A stretch of 34,181 nt of DNA, from contig NZ_JBLBVK010000027.1 in the NCBI RefSeq assembly GCF_047314965.1, positions 1 to 34,181 on the forward strand, read 5' to 3'. This DNA is from JAVJUV01 sp047314965 (GTDB lineage: Bacteria > Pseudomonadota > Alphaproteobacteria > Rhodobacterales > Rhodobacteraceae). Shown here one piece after another: positions 23,636-32,046 of this stretch (position 1 is its first letter; each line of letters begins with the position of its first letter). The notes beneath the pieces were generated by a model. The model worked only from the letters and a program-made list of their open reading frames with translations. It had not been told where the DNA came from and did not search any database. Made by a program: the position numbers and the translations under genes.

Positions 23636-24484
23636 TCATTCGAAGAGATCTAGTTCTTCGTCGATAGCGGCCAGCGTGGTGATCCGTTGGCCCACAGCCT
23701 CCGGATTGCGTCCGAGGTATGCCACTGCAATCAAACGTAGTACTGACAGCATCGTGGCATGCGTGGGCAGTGTCCCGTAGCTGGCAACATGGCAGGGCAG
23801 GACAATGTCGGAAAAGCGCTCGGCCTGCGCCGCATACGCGTGATCGGTCAGCGTGATGATCCGCATGCGCGTGGTGCGGGCATGGGCGAGCAGCGAACGC
23901 AGCAGCTTCGGGCGTGGCTCGAAGGTCAGCAGGATCAGTGCATCACGGGGGCCTGTCATCGAGAGCTCGTTCGCCCAGGTCTGCCCCTGCCCGCTCAATT
24001 CGTGTACGCCATGACGCAGCCGCGCAAAGAGCAATTGGCCTAGCCGGGCCACACCCTGTTCATCGCCGAAGCCGACCAACCATATGCGCGGTGCTGTCTC
24101 GAGGATTTGCGCGATGTCGGGCAACAGGTCGGACCTTAGCTCCTCGAACGTCCGCGTGAGGTTGCGGAGTTCCAGTTCGAGGTGGTCGGAAATGGTCCGC
24201 CCGAATGTCGCGGGATGGGACATCGATTCGAGGTCGGCATATGGCTCGCGTCGGTTGCGCTCTTCACGGGCCTGAAGCCGAACCTCTTCGAAGTCCGCAT
24301 ATCCCAAACTGCGGAAGAAACGGGCAGTTGTCGCCTTTGACACGCCGGCGCGCGCAGCCAGTTCCGTAGCGGTATGTGTTTCGACAAGGCTCTGATTTTG
24401 CAGAAGAACCTGCGCGATCTTCCTCTCGCTCGACGTCAGGCGCGACGAACGCTCCTGGATTCTGAGGATCAGTCGTGAGGCCAT
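23636..24484 (-). CDS. RpiR/MurR-family regulator (HTH_6 plus SIS domain)
   Basis: A 282-residue regulator. Residues about 3-75 are the RpiR helix-turn-helix: LTSSERKIAQVLLQNQSL, ELAARAGVSKATTARFFRSLGY. Residues about 125-260 form a SIS sugar-isomerase-type domain (RIWLVGFGDEQGVARLGQLLF, PRDALILLTFEPRP, MRIITLTDHAYAA). SIS domains normally sense phosphorylated metabolites. It is divergent from the ABC/deaminase cluster and presumably controls it. A perfect palindrome in the 66-bp gap is the likely site. The SIS domain is odd for a purine or pyrimidine cluster and hints at a phosphoribosyl-type effector; that is inference. Confidence 0.9.
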   Translation of the reverse strand: MASRLILRIQERSSRLTSSERKIAQVLLQNQSLVETHTATELAARAGVSKATTARFFRSLGYADFEEVRLQAREERNRREPYADLESMSHPATFGRTISDHLELELRNLTRTFEELRSDLLPDIAQILETAPRIWLVGFGDEQGVARLGQLLFARLRHGVHELSGQGQTWANELSMTGPRDALILLTFEPRPKLLRSLLAHARTTRMRIITLTDHAYAAQAERFSDIVLPCHVASYGTLPTHATMLSVLRLIAVAYLGRNPEAVGQRITTLAAIDEELDLFE

Positions 24485-24515
24485 GGGACACGATTTCTCT
24501 TGACGTTTGGAACCC

Positions 24516-24537
24516 TTGTTTCATGGTTATGAAACAA
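24516..24537. promoter_or_regulatory. Perfect palindrome, probable RpiR operator
   Basis: TTGTTTCAT (24516-24524) and ATGAAACAA (24529-24537) are exact reverse complements with a 4-bp spacer. The site lies between the divergent RpiR and cyclo-ligase-like genes and overlaps the -10 area of a possible promoter whose -35 is TTGACG at 24500-24505. Repression of the cluster by RpiR is the natural reading. Confidence 0.8.
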
Positions 24538-24550
24538 TGAAACGCACGAA

Positions 24551-25297
24551 ATGGACACCATGTCGACCTCCAAGACAATCCGCGAAAAGATATGGACGAA
24601 ACTGAAGGACGTGGCGAGACCGGACACCCGGTTCCACATGAACTTCGCAGAGGTCATTCCCGATTTCGAAGGATCCGAGGCGGCCACGGAACGCGTCGTG
24701 CAGGACCGGGCCTATGTCGACAGCCGCTTTGCCTTCATTACCCCCGACAACTGCCTGGCCGACCTGCGGCGTCGGATGATCGAAGCCGGCAAGCCGTTCG
24801 TGATGTCGACCTACGGGATCTACCGCGGGTTCCTGTACCTCGACCCCGCCACCGTGCCCGAAGGCGCCGCACTCTATGCCTCTTGGTTGGACGGAATGGA
24901 GCATTTCGGCGTGCCGATCACACTGGAGGAGATCGCCCGAAAGGGCCGGTTCGACTACCTCGTGACAGGTGCGTCCGCCGTTTCCGTCAACGGTGTCCGG
25001 TTCGGCAAGGGGCACGGCTTCTTCGACCTGGAATGGGGCATGTTCACGGATCTTGGCCTCGTGGATGACGACACGCCGGTCCACGCCGTCGTACATGACG
25101 TGCAACTCGTCGAGGAACAGTTGCAGCCCTCGGAGACCGACATTCTCGTCGATACGATCTTCACGCCAACGCGCACCCATGTGGTCGAACGCCGCGCCAA
25201 GCGGCCCCGCGGCGTGAAATGGCCCCTGCTCGAACCCAAGCAGATCGCCGACACACCGCCCCTGCAGGAGCTTCAGCGCCTGCAAGGCCTTGCCTGA
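24551..25297 (+). CDS. 5-formyltetrahydrofolate cyclo-ligase-like protein (MTHFS superfamily)
   Basis: A 248-residue protein with MTHFS-fold features: IPDFEGSEAATERV near residue 35, and the glycine-rich RFGKGHGFFDLEWGMFTDLGLVD around 150-173 in place of the classical GFGGGYYDR loop. True MTHFS converts 5-formyl-THF to methenyl-THF using ATP. This subgroup, like MTHFSD-type homologues, often sits in transport and catabolic operons and may act on other formylated or amino compounds. First gene of the operon; ATG 24551 (or 24560) follows the operator directly, with no strong Shine-Dalgarno. The substrate-binding-protein gene begins 28 bp after its stop. Confidence 0.75.
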   Translation: MDTMSTSKTIREKIWTKLKDVARPDTRFHMNFAEVIPDFEGSEAATERVVQDRAYVDSRFAFITPDNCLADLRRRMIEAGKPFVMSTYGIYRGFLYLDPATVPEGAALYASWLDGMEHFGVPITLEEIARKGRFDYLVTGASAVSVNGVRFGKGHGFFDLEWGMFTDLGLVDDDTPVHAVVHDVQLVEEQLQPSETDILVDTIFTPTRTHVVERRAKRPRGVKWPLLEPKQIADTPPLQELQRLQGLA

Positions 25298-25325
25298 CCC
25301 ATCCCAACAAGAGGAGCCCTTCCCA

Positions 25326-26297
25326 ATGAGCCTCAGACTGAACCGCCGCCACTTCCTGGGAACTGCTGCCGCAACCGCCGCAGCTGCATCCATACCCCTG
25401 CGCGCCCGCGCGTCTACGCCCTTCACCATGCAGGCCGCATGGATCAACGACGCCGAGTTCGCCGGCTACTTCATCGGCATCGACGAAGGCTACTATGCCG
25501 CCGAAGGACTCGATCTGACCTATCTGTCCGGTGGCCCGGACGTCATTCCCGAAAGCACGATCATCGCCGGTCGCGCGGATCTGGCGCTGACCACGCCCGA
25601 CACGACGATCAAGGCCATCGCCGAACAGGGCGCGCCCTTCAAGATCATCGGCGCACAATACCAGAAGAATCCCATCGGTATCGTCTCGCTGGCGTCCAAC
25701 CCGATCAATGAACCCCGCGACCTTATCGGCAAGACGCTGGCCGTGCCGCCAGTGAACGTGATCTCGGTGAACGCCATGCTGGCGCTGAACGGGATCGACC
25801 CGGGCGAGGTGAACATCGTGCCCTACGCCTATGACCCCACCCCGCTGATACAGGGCGAGATCGACGCCAGCCTCGATTTCACGACCAACGTGCCGTACAC
25901 GATCAGCCAGCAGGGCGTCGAGGCGACCTCCTTCCTGCTCTACGACTTCGGCTTCACGATCTACAACGACACCGTGGTCGTGACCGAAGAAACGCTGGCC
26001 ACCAAGCGGACCGAGCTAGTGGCCTGGCTTCGGGCCTCGCGCAAGGGCTGGGAAGAGAACTTCAAGGATCCGAATGGCTGGCCGCCGAAATGGGCCGAAA
26101 CCTGGTTCGCCGGGACGGGCCGGACCATCGAGAACGAGATCTTCTTCAACAACGCCCAGCAACCCCTGATGGAAAGCCCGGCGGGCTACATGGGCATGAC
26201 CGAGGAAGGGATCGAGGCGAACCTGCGTGCCCTGGCCGAAGTGGGCATCAAGGGCACCCGCGACATGTTCGACACGACGCTGCTCGAGGAGATCTGA
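25326..26297 (+). CDS. Tat-exported ABC substrate-binding protein (NMT1/THI5-like)
   Basis: A 323-residue periplasmic binding protein. The N-terminus carries a Tat signal, LNRRHFLGTAAATAAAASI, ending near ARA. The mature part has the NMT1/THI5 pattern: IDEGYYAAEGLDLTYLSGGPDVIPESTIIAGRADLAL and EPRDLIGKTLAVPP. Relatives bind pyrimidine thiamin precursors, nitrate, sulfonates or related small ligands. ATG 25326 is preferred because AGAGGAG lies 10 bp upstream and the signal peptide begins there. It is the cluster's only binding protein and so defines what is imported. Confidence 0.9.
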   Translation: MSLRLNRRHFLGTAAATAAAASIPLRARASTPFTMQAAWINDAEFAGYFIGIDEGYYAAEGLDLTYLSGGPDVIPESTIIAGRADLALTTPDTTIKAIAEQGAPFKIIGAQYQKNPIGIVSLASNPINEPRDLIGKTLAVPPVNVISVNAMLALNGIDPGEVNIVPYAYDPTPLIQGEIDASLDFTTNVPYTISQQGVEATSFLLYDFGFTIYNDTVVVTEETLATKRTELVAWLRASRKGWEENFKDPNGWPPKWAETWFAGTGRTIENEIFFNNAQQPLMESPAGYMGMTEEGIEANLRALAEVGIKGTRDMFDTTLLEEI

Positions 26298-26299
26298 GC

Positions 26300-27067
26300 G
26301 TGACCCCGGATGGAATTTCTCTTTCCGGGGTAGGAAAGACCTTTTCGGGGCGGGGCAAGGTGGTCGAGGCGCTGCGCGACGTCACCCTGTCCTGCCCCAA
26401 AGGCTCGTTCACGGCGATCATCGGCCCTTCGGGATGCGGAAAATCCACGGTGATGCGTATCGCGCTCGGGCTTGAAACACCCGATACCGGAGAGGTCCGG
26501 ATCGCCGGAAAGGCCCCGATGGGCGCCGCCAAGGCCGGCGAGACCGGGGTTGCTTTCCAGGATGCGGCCTTGCTGCCCTGGCGCAGCGTCCGCCGCAATA
26601 TCGAGGTGCCGCTCGAGGTGCTTGGCCGCTCGATTCCGGAGGCCCGCGACCATGTCCAGCACATGATCGAGCTTGTCGGACTCAAGGGGTATGAAAACGC
26701 GCTGCCCGGCGAATTGTCGGGCGGCATGCGCCAGCGGGTCGCCATTGCCCGCGCCCTCGTCACCCATCCGCAGATCCTGTTCATGGACGAACCCTTCGGC
26801 GCGCTGGACCAGATCCTGCGCCGCCAGATGAACCTGGAGTTGCAGCGCATCTGGACCGAGACCGGATCGACCGCGCTTCTGGTCACCCATGGCATCGACG
26901 AGGCCGTGTTCCTGGCCGACCGCGTTGTCGTCATGCACGCGAACCCGGGTCGGATCGTCGAGGTGATCGACGTGACCTTCGATCGCCCGCGTGCGCCGGG
27001 GCTATTCTCGGAACCCGCCTTTCACCGCGTCTGCGACCATATCGCCGAGGTGCTGCATGGCGGCTGA
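26300..27067 (+). CDS. ABC transporter ATP-binding protein (SsuB/TauB/ThiZ-like)
   Basis: A 255-residue ATPase. All motifs are intact: Walker A GPSGCGKST (42-50), Q-loop FQDAALLPWR, signature LSGGMRQRVAIARAL, Walker B ILFMDEPFGALD and the switch His in VTHGIDEAV. The start is GTG 26300, 2 bp after the stop of the binding-protein gene. The C-terminus overlaps the permease gene by 11 bp. Powers import of the ligand bound by the upstream Tat-exported protein. Confidence 0.93.
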   Translation: MTPDGISLSGVGKTFSGRGKVVEALRDVTLSCPKGSFTAIIGPSGCGKSTVMRIALGLETPDTGEVRIAGKAPMGAAKAGETGVAFQDAALLPWRSVRRNIEVPLEVLGRSIPEARDHVQHMIELVGLKGYENALPGELSGGMRQRVAIARALVTHPQILFMDEPFGALDQILRRQMNLELQRIWTETGSTALLVTHGIDEAVFLADRVVVMHANPGRIVEVIDVTFDRPRAPGLFSEPAFHRVCDHIAEVLHGG

Positions 27068-28628
27068 GGCATCGGGCCATTGGCGTGGTTTGCGCAATGC
27101 GGCGATCCTTCTGCTGATCTGGGAGATCGTCGGACGGTTCGACCTGGTGGCCGGTGGGGCGCTCCCCGGCATTTCCGAGATCCTGATCCGGCTCTGGATC
27201 GACTGGGGTGACTATCCCCGCCACATCTGGGCGACGCTCTATGCCTCGACAGTAGGGTTCCTGATCGGTAATGCGCTCGGGATCGGCGCCGGCGTGATCT
27301 TCGCACTTTCGCCCACCGCCCTCAGGCTGTTTCGTGGCGTGAACATCGCGGCCTTCGCCCTGCCCCCCATCGCCATTGCGCCGATCCTTGTCCTGACGTT
27401 GTCGGGGACGGCGCCCCGGATCGCCCTTGCCGCGCTCGGCGTCTACTTCGTCACCATGACGGCCACAGTCATCGGGCTAAGCCAGGCCGACAGCCGCGCG
27501 ACCGACATGATCCGCGCCTATGGCGGCACCCGCTGGGACGTCCTGCGCCGCGTGCAGTTCCGCGGCGCGCTGCCCTCGATCCTGGCAGGGCTTCGTGTGG
27601 CTGCACCCAATGCGGTTCTCGGGGCCATTCTGGCCGAGTTCGGCGGCGGCGGGCGCTGGGGCCTCGGGGCCTACCTCCTCGGATCGCTGGGACGCGGCGA
27701 GCCCGATCGGCTTTGGGGCATCGGTCTGGTCGCCACCCTGATCGCAGGCGTTTCCTACGGCATGTTCGCGCTCATCGCCGCCCGTACGATCGGCGCGACA
27801 CGATCTGTCACGCTGAACACAGCGGTGCCGGATGCCGCGCCACGCGCCGGGCACCCCGCCACGCGCCTCGCCCTGATGCTGGGCACCATCACGCTGCCGT
27901 TCCTTGTCTGGTGGGCGTTTATCGAGGTGACAGGCGTGCCGGACCTGATCTCCAAGACTCCATGGGGTGTCGTCGATTACCTGTTTCTGGCCCCGACGGC
28001 CGAGGGCGCGCAGGCCCGGCTAGGCGCGGCCTTCGCAGAAACCCTGCCGATCACGTTCCTCGGGATGGCGGCAGGCCTCGGGTTTGCTTTCCTGCTGGCG
28101 ATCTCGTCACGGCTGATTCCGCGCGCCATCGACGCCTTCATGCCCGTCGCGCTGGTCACGCAGACCATGCCGCTGGTCGCCCTTACACCACTTCTGGTCC
28201 TGATCCTGGGTCGCGGCACGTCGCTCACGCTTTGGGTAACGATCTCGGTGACATTCTTCCCGGCCTTCGTCACCCTGGCCCAGGGACTGGCCCTGGTGCC
28301 GCGCAGCGCGGAAGAGTTGCCGCGCGCCTATGGCGCGGGACGCTGGACCGAGATGCGGATGGTCACAATTCCGGCCTCGCTGCCCTACCTTTTCGCCGCG
28401 ACGCGCCTGACGGTGCCGCGTGCGCTTCTCGGCGTGATGATCGCGGAATGGCTGGCCACGGGGAAGGGCCTCGGCAACCTGCTCAACCAGTCGCGCGGTT
28501 TCCTCGACTACGGCATGATCTGGACCGTCGCTGCCGTCTCAGTCCTTCTTTCGGTCCTGTTCTACCAGGCTGTCGTCATCGTGGAACGGCGGGTTCTCCG
28601 GCGGCTTGGCATGGCAACGGCGGAATGA
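27057..28628 (+). CDS. Fused double ABC permease (two BPD_transp_1 domains)
   Basis: A 523-residue protein made of two homologous permease halves. Half 1 (about 10-250) has the cytoplasmic EAA-type loop DMIRAYGGTRWDVLRRVQFRG. Half 2 (about 275-520) has EELPRAYGAGRWTEMRMVTIPA at the matching place. Each half contains the expected five to six transmembrane segments. Importers of this family normally use two copies of a permease of about 260 residues; here both are fused, allowing the halves to diverge. ATG 27057 lies 11 bp inside the ATPase gene, so translation is coupled. The deaminase gene begins 5 bp after its stop. Confidence 0.9.
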   Translation: MAAEASGHWRGLRNAAILLLIWEIVGRFDLVAGGALPGISEILIRLWIDWGDYPRHIWATLYASTVGFLIGNALGIGAGVIFALSPTALRLFRGVNIAAFALPPIAIAPILVLTLSGTAPRIALAALGVYFVTMTATVIGLSQADSRATDMIRAYGGTRWDVLRRVQFRGALPSILAGLRVAAPNAVLGAILAEFGGGGRWGLGAYLLGSLGRGEPDRLWGIGLVATLIAGVSYGMFALIAARTIGATRSVTLNTAVPDAAPRAGHPATRLALMLGTITLPFLVWWAFIEVTGVPDLISKTPWGVVDYLFLAPTAEGAQARLGAAFAETLPITFLGMAAGLGFAFLLAISSRLIPRAIDAFMPVALVTQTMPLVALTPLLVLILGRGTSLTLWVTISVTFFPAFVTLAQGLALVPRSAEELPRAYGAGRWTEMRMVTIPASLPYLFAATRLTVPRALLGVMIAEWLATGKGLGNLLNQSRGFLDYGMIWTVAAVSVLLSVLFYQAVVIVERRVLRRLGMATAE

Positions 28629-28632
28629 GGCT

Positions 28633-30327
28633 ATGAGCGATCTGGAAACCCGTATCGCGCAGGGACGCGGCGATGCAACAGCTGACCTTGTGCTGCGCGG
28701 CGGGACGGTCTGGGACCTCGTCACCGACACCATGATCCCCGGCGATGTGGCGATTTGCGGCGACGTGATCGTCGGCATCGGCGCAGAGTACGCCGGGCAC
28801 GAGGTTTTCGACGTGACCGGGCTGACGCTGGTGCCGGGTTTCATCGACACGCATCTGCACATCGAATCCTCGCTCGTCACCCCGTTCGAATTCGACCGTT
28901 GCGTCACGCCCCTGGGCGTCACCACCGCAATCTGCGACCCCCACGAGATCGCCAACGTGATCGGCATCGAAGGTATCCGCTATTTCCAGCAGGCCAGCGA
29001 GCACACGCTCATGGACATCCGGGTTCAGCTGTCGTCCTGCGTGCCCTCGACCGAGATGGAGACTGCCGGGGCGCGGATCGACGCCGAGGATCTGGCCGCG
29101 CTGATGGAACATCCCTCTGGCATCGGGCTGGCGGAGTTCATGAACTACCCCGGGGTGATCCACCGCGATCCGGGTGCAATGGCCAAGCTGCGCCTGTTCG
29201 AAGGTCGCCATATCGACGGCCATTGTCCCCAGCTTTCGGGACGCGATCTGAACGCCTATGCGACAGCGGGGATTCGCACAGAGCACGAGGCGACCACCGC
29301 AGAGGAGGCGCGGGAGAAGCTCCAGAAAGGTTTGCGCGTGTTGATCCGCGAAGGTTCGGTCTCCAAGGATCTGCACGCGCTGCAACCGCTGCTGACGGAT
29401 GTCACGGCCCCCTACATGTGCCTGTGCACCGACGACCGGAACCCGCTGGATATCGGCGAAGAAGGGCACCTGAACTTCATGATCGCCGAGTTGATCCGGC
29501 TCGGTACGTCACCCCTGGCCGCCTATCGCGCCGCCTCTCTGTCGGGGGCCGAGGCTTTTGGCCTCAAGGACCGGGGCCAGATCGCACCGGGACGGCGTGC
29601 CGATATCGCGGCGGTTTCGGATGTGGCGACCTGCAAGGTCGCAAAGGTCATCGCAGGCGGCGTCGTGGTGGACGAGGCCGCATTCGCCGCACGGGGCAGC
29701 GTCGCACCGGTCGCGCGCATGTCGGTACGCGCGCCCCACCTGACGGCGCGCGATTTCCGGACAACGACCAACCGCGAAGATACCGACGTGATCGGCATTC
29801 TCGAAGGCAAGATCATCACCGAGCACCTGCATGAGACCGTGCCGATCGTGGATGGAGACAAGCCCCCCGATCCCGCCCGCGACCTGGCCCGGATCGCGGT
29901 AGTGGAAAGACACGGCAAGAACGGCAATATCGCCTCCGGCTTCGTGCGTGGCTTCGGCCTGAAGGCGGGGGCCATCGCGTCAACGGTCTGCCACGATCAC
30001 CACAACATCGCCTGCGTCGGCGTCGATTACGCCGACATGGTGCTGGCGGCCAACCGACTGGCACAGATCGAGGGCGGCTTTGTCGTTGCGCAGGACGGCA
30101 AGGTCCTGGCCGAACTGTCGCTGCCGGTAGCCGGACTGATGAGCCTTGCACCCTTCGAACAGGTCCGGGCAGATCTTGAGTGTCTGCGCCGCGCTGCGAC
30201 ATCACTGGGCGTCACCCTCAGGGAGCCGTTTCTTCAACTGGCCTTCCTTGCCCTGCCCGTCATCCCGGCACTGAAAATCACCGACCGCGGCATGGTCGAT
30301 GTAAGGCGCTTCGAGCTGATCGGCTGA
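28633..30327 (+). CDS. ade: Adenine deaminase-family hydrolase
   Basis: A 564-residue amidohydrolase of the adenine deaminase (COG1001) family. Visible signatures are GFIDTHLHIESS (HxH metal ligands), DPHEIANVIG, DGHCPQLSGRDLNAYATAGIRTEHE, CTDDRNPLDIGEEGHL (metal Asp) and the C-terminal family domain NIASGFVRGFGLKAGAIASTVCHDHHNIACVG. The family converts adenine to hypoxanthine and ammonia with Mn/Fe; some members act on N6-alkylated purines. ATG 28633 starts 5 bp after the permease. Membership in an uptake operon with a formyl-THF cyclo-ligase-like protein suggests the true substrate may be an imported modified purine or related N-heterocycle. That is inference. Confidence 0.88.
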   Translation: MSDLETRIAQGRGDATADLVLRGGTVWDLVTDTMIPGDVAICGDVIVGIGAEYAGHEVFDVTGLTLVPGFIDTHLHIESSLVTPFEFDRCVTPLGVTTAICDPHEIANVIGIEGIRYFQQASEHTLMDIRVQLSSCVPSTEMETAGARIDAEDLAALMEHPSGIGLAEFMNYPGVIHRDPGAMAKLRLFEGRHIDGHCPQLSGRDLNAYATAGIRTEHEATTAEEAREKLQKGLRVLIREGSVSKDLHALQPLLTDVTAPYMCLCTDDRNPLDIGEEGHLNFMIAELIRLGTSPLAAYRAASLSGAEAFGLKDRGQIAPGRRADIAAVSDVATCKVAKVIAGGVVVDEAAFAARGSVAPVARMSVRAPHLTARDFRTTTNREDTDVIGILEGKIITEHLHETVPIVDGDKPPDPARDLARIAVVERHGKNGNIASGFVRGFGLKAGAIASTVCHDHHNIACVGVDYADMVLAANRLAQIEGGFVVAQDGKVLAELSLPVAGLMSLAPFEQVRADLECLRRAATSLGVTLREPFLQLAFLALPVIPALKITDRGMVDVRRFELIG

Positions 30328-30385
30328 CTTATCGCGCCAAACGACAAGACGCGCCGTCCCGACTACTTGGGTTCAAGCTCTCCTG

Positions 30386-30412
30386 GTTGGTTGCGGGGTG
30401 ATTTGCACCTAC
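30386..30412 (-). repeat. Degenerate tRNA-3'-end-like sequence, copy C
   Basis: The plus strand reads TGGTTGCGGGG then TGATTTGCACCTACGG. This aligns with the reverse complement of the initiator-tRNA CCA/acceptor end and T-arm (GATTTGAACC-type). It is incomplete and cannot fold as a tRNA. Confidence 0.45.
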
Positions 30413-30503
30413 GGGGCTAAGTCATTGATATTGCTTGGGCCAAATGAACGGCGACATCCCGCCGTTCGCCAAGACGCTGAAATTAAAATGGTTTCTTGAG
30501 TGG

Positions 30504-30521
30504 TTTGGTTGCGGGGGCTCG
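30504..30521 (-). repeat. tRNA-fMet-3'-end-like direct repeat, copy B (right flank)
   Basis: Identical over 18 bases to copy A at 23371-23388, in the same orientation. Downstream GATTTG...ACCTACGATTGCG extends the likeness to a tRNA T-arm. With copy A it brackets the RpiR-to-deaminase cluster, as attachment-site repeats would. Confidence 0.65.
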
Positions 30522-30594
30522 ATTTGCCCAAGCACCTACGATTGCGATTCCCGTGTGAAGAAGGACCGGACGCTATCGTCCGCTAGGGCCCAAT

Positions 30595-30631
30595 ATGCAG
30601 ACATCTGACGGTTTCTGTCAGATGTCTGCAT
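30595..30631. terminator. Perfect 15-bp hairpin of unknown role
   Basis: ATGCAGACATCTGAC (30595-30609) pairs exactly with GTCAGATGTCTGCAT (30617-30631) around a 7-nt loop. No T-tract follows on either strand. It could be a terminator-type hairpin, a regulator site for the gene at 30742, or the end of a small mobile element. Terminator is only one option. Confidence 0.4.
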
Positions 30632-30741
30632 CGAGCCCGAAGCTGCCCTTGGATACGTGGTTGGCGACGCCACCGTCCTTGCCATTTGAGCAATTTGCGT
30701 TGTGCGTTCCTTTCTTCCTCGCCCTGAGTTAGGCTTTCGCT

Positions 30742-31947
30742 ATGCTGAAGGTTATCGTCTTTCATGCCATTGCGTTGCTGGCAGCCTCTTCGGCCTACGC
30801 TCTTGAGTTGGCTGCCTTGGACGAAATTGCGCTTCCAGTCGGTGCAGACGCACGTGAGCCTTTCCTTTATGCAACTCACGACGGACGGCTTTTGATGAGT
30901 TGGACAGAGGTGTCGGCGAACATGTCCGCCGTTAGGATCGCCGCCATGAAGAAGGGCCTCTGGAGTGCGCCCAGCACCGTCGCGGATGGGCCTGATCTTT
31001 TCGTGAACTGGGCCGATTTTCCATCGGTTTCGGAATTCTCCGACGGCACCTTGATTGCGCATTGGCTACAGCGCTCGGGACCCTCTGCTTATGCCTATGA
31101 CATACTTGTCGCTCTTTCACGGGACGGCGGGGAAACCTGGGGGGCTCCGATCTTGCCCCACGGAGACGGAACGCAAGCACAACATGGCTTCGTCACTTTG
31201 GTCCCTCGGGATGAGGAGATGGTAGCCGTTTGGCTTGACGGTCGCGCCTACGACGGAGACCTTGTAGAAGATGGCGCAACTTCGGGCCAGATGCAGCTCC
31301 GGTCTGCCGTCATAACTTCAGATGGCTCGGTGACGCCGGACATCGCGGTTGACTACGCGACGTGCTCCTGCTGCCAGACCGCCGCCGCGGTTTCAGAAGA
31401 TGCGCTGCTCGTTGTCTATCGTGACCGCTCTGAAAACGAGGTTCGGGACATCTCTCTGACAAAACTGCAGGATGGAGGCTGGTCGTCTCCAGTCCCCGTG
31501 CATGAGGACAACTGGGAGCTCTCCGGCTGCCCGGTCAACGGACCGTCGATCGCAGCAAGCGGTGATCGGGTCGTCGTGGCCTGGTTCACGGGAGCCGGCG
31601 ATGTTCCTGCGGTGAATGTTGCTTTCTCCCACGATGCAGGGACCACATTCGGCGATGTCATCCGGATTGACCGGGGAGAGCCCATCGGGCGCGTGGATGC
31701 GCTGATGCTCGAAGATGGAACGGCCCTCGTCTCTTGGGTTGAATGGCGGGGATCGGACGAAATCCTGCTCGTTTGTCAGGTGACGGATGAAGGATGCATC
31801 AACTCCCAAAGAATTGCCGTTAATTCCGAAGGCACCTCGATGAATTTCCCACGAATGGCAGCGACATCCGAAGGCATATATTTCGTCTGGACGCAACCTC
31901 TTCCCGACGGAAGTGATACGATCCGCATGATGCGATCAGCACGGTAG
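30742..31947 (+). CDS. Secreted sialidase-like (BNR) beta-propeller protein
   Basis: A 401-residue protein with a signal peptide ending near SAYA-LE (about residue 20). The mature part has bladed repeats with Asp-box-like motifs (SRDGGETWGAP about 133-143, SHDAGTTFGDV about 297-307) and alternating VAVWLDGR / VVVAWFTGAG strands. This is a six-bladed sialidase-like propeller. It lacks an obvious sialidase Arg triad that I can assign, so glycosidase activity is not claimed. It carries a cysteine cluster C208-S-C210-C211, with Cys263 (SGCPVNGPS) further on, suggesting a metal site or disulfides. It converges on a thioredoxin-like gene. Confidence 0.78.
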   Translation: MLKVIVFHAIALLAASSAYALELAALDEIALPVGADAREPFLYATHDGRLLMSWTEVSANMSAVRIAAMKKGLWSAPSTVADGPDLFVNWADFPSVSEFSDGTLIAHWLQRSGPSAYAYDILVALSRDGGETWGAPILPHGDGTQAQHGFVTLVPRDEEMVAVWLDGRAYDGDLVEDGATSGQMQLRSAVITSDGSVTPDIAVDYATCSCCQTAAAVSEDALLVVYRDRSENEVRDISLTKLQDGGWSSPVPVHEDNWELSGCPVNGPSIAASGDRVVVAWFTGAGDVPAVNVAFSHDAGTTFGDVIRIDRGEPIGRVDALMLEDGTALVSWVEWRGSDEILLVCQVTDEGCINSQRIAVNSEGTSMNFPRMAATSEGIYFVWTQPLPDGSDTIRMMRSAR

Positions 31948-32046
31948 GTCATTAGCCGCAGCGCGTCATTGGCTCCCATGCGGTCGATTTCGGTTCAGGA
32001 TACCGTGTTGAAGCTCGGTCAACAGCGCTCACAACGCGTGCGGAGA

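Larger units (their letters stand above)
30328..30741. other. Gene-free region with tRNA-like repeats and a long hairpin
   Basis: About 410 bases. It contains a degenerate tRNA-3'-like piece (30386-30412), the exact 18-bp repeat B (30504-30521) and a 15-bp-arm perfect hairpin (30595-30631). No gene is supported. Confidence 0.5.
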
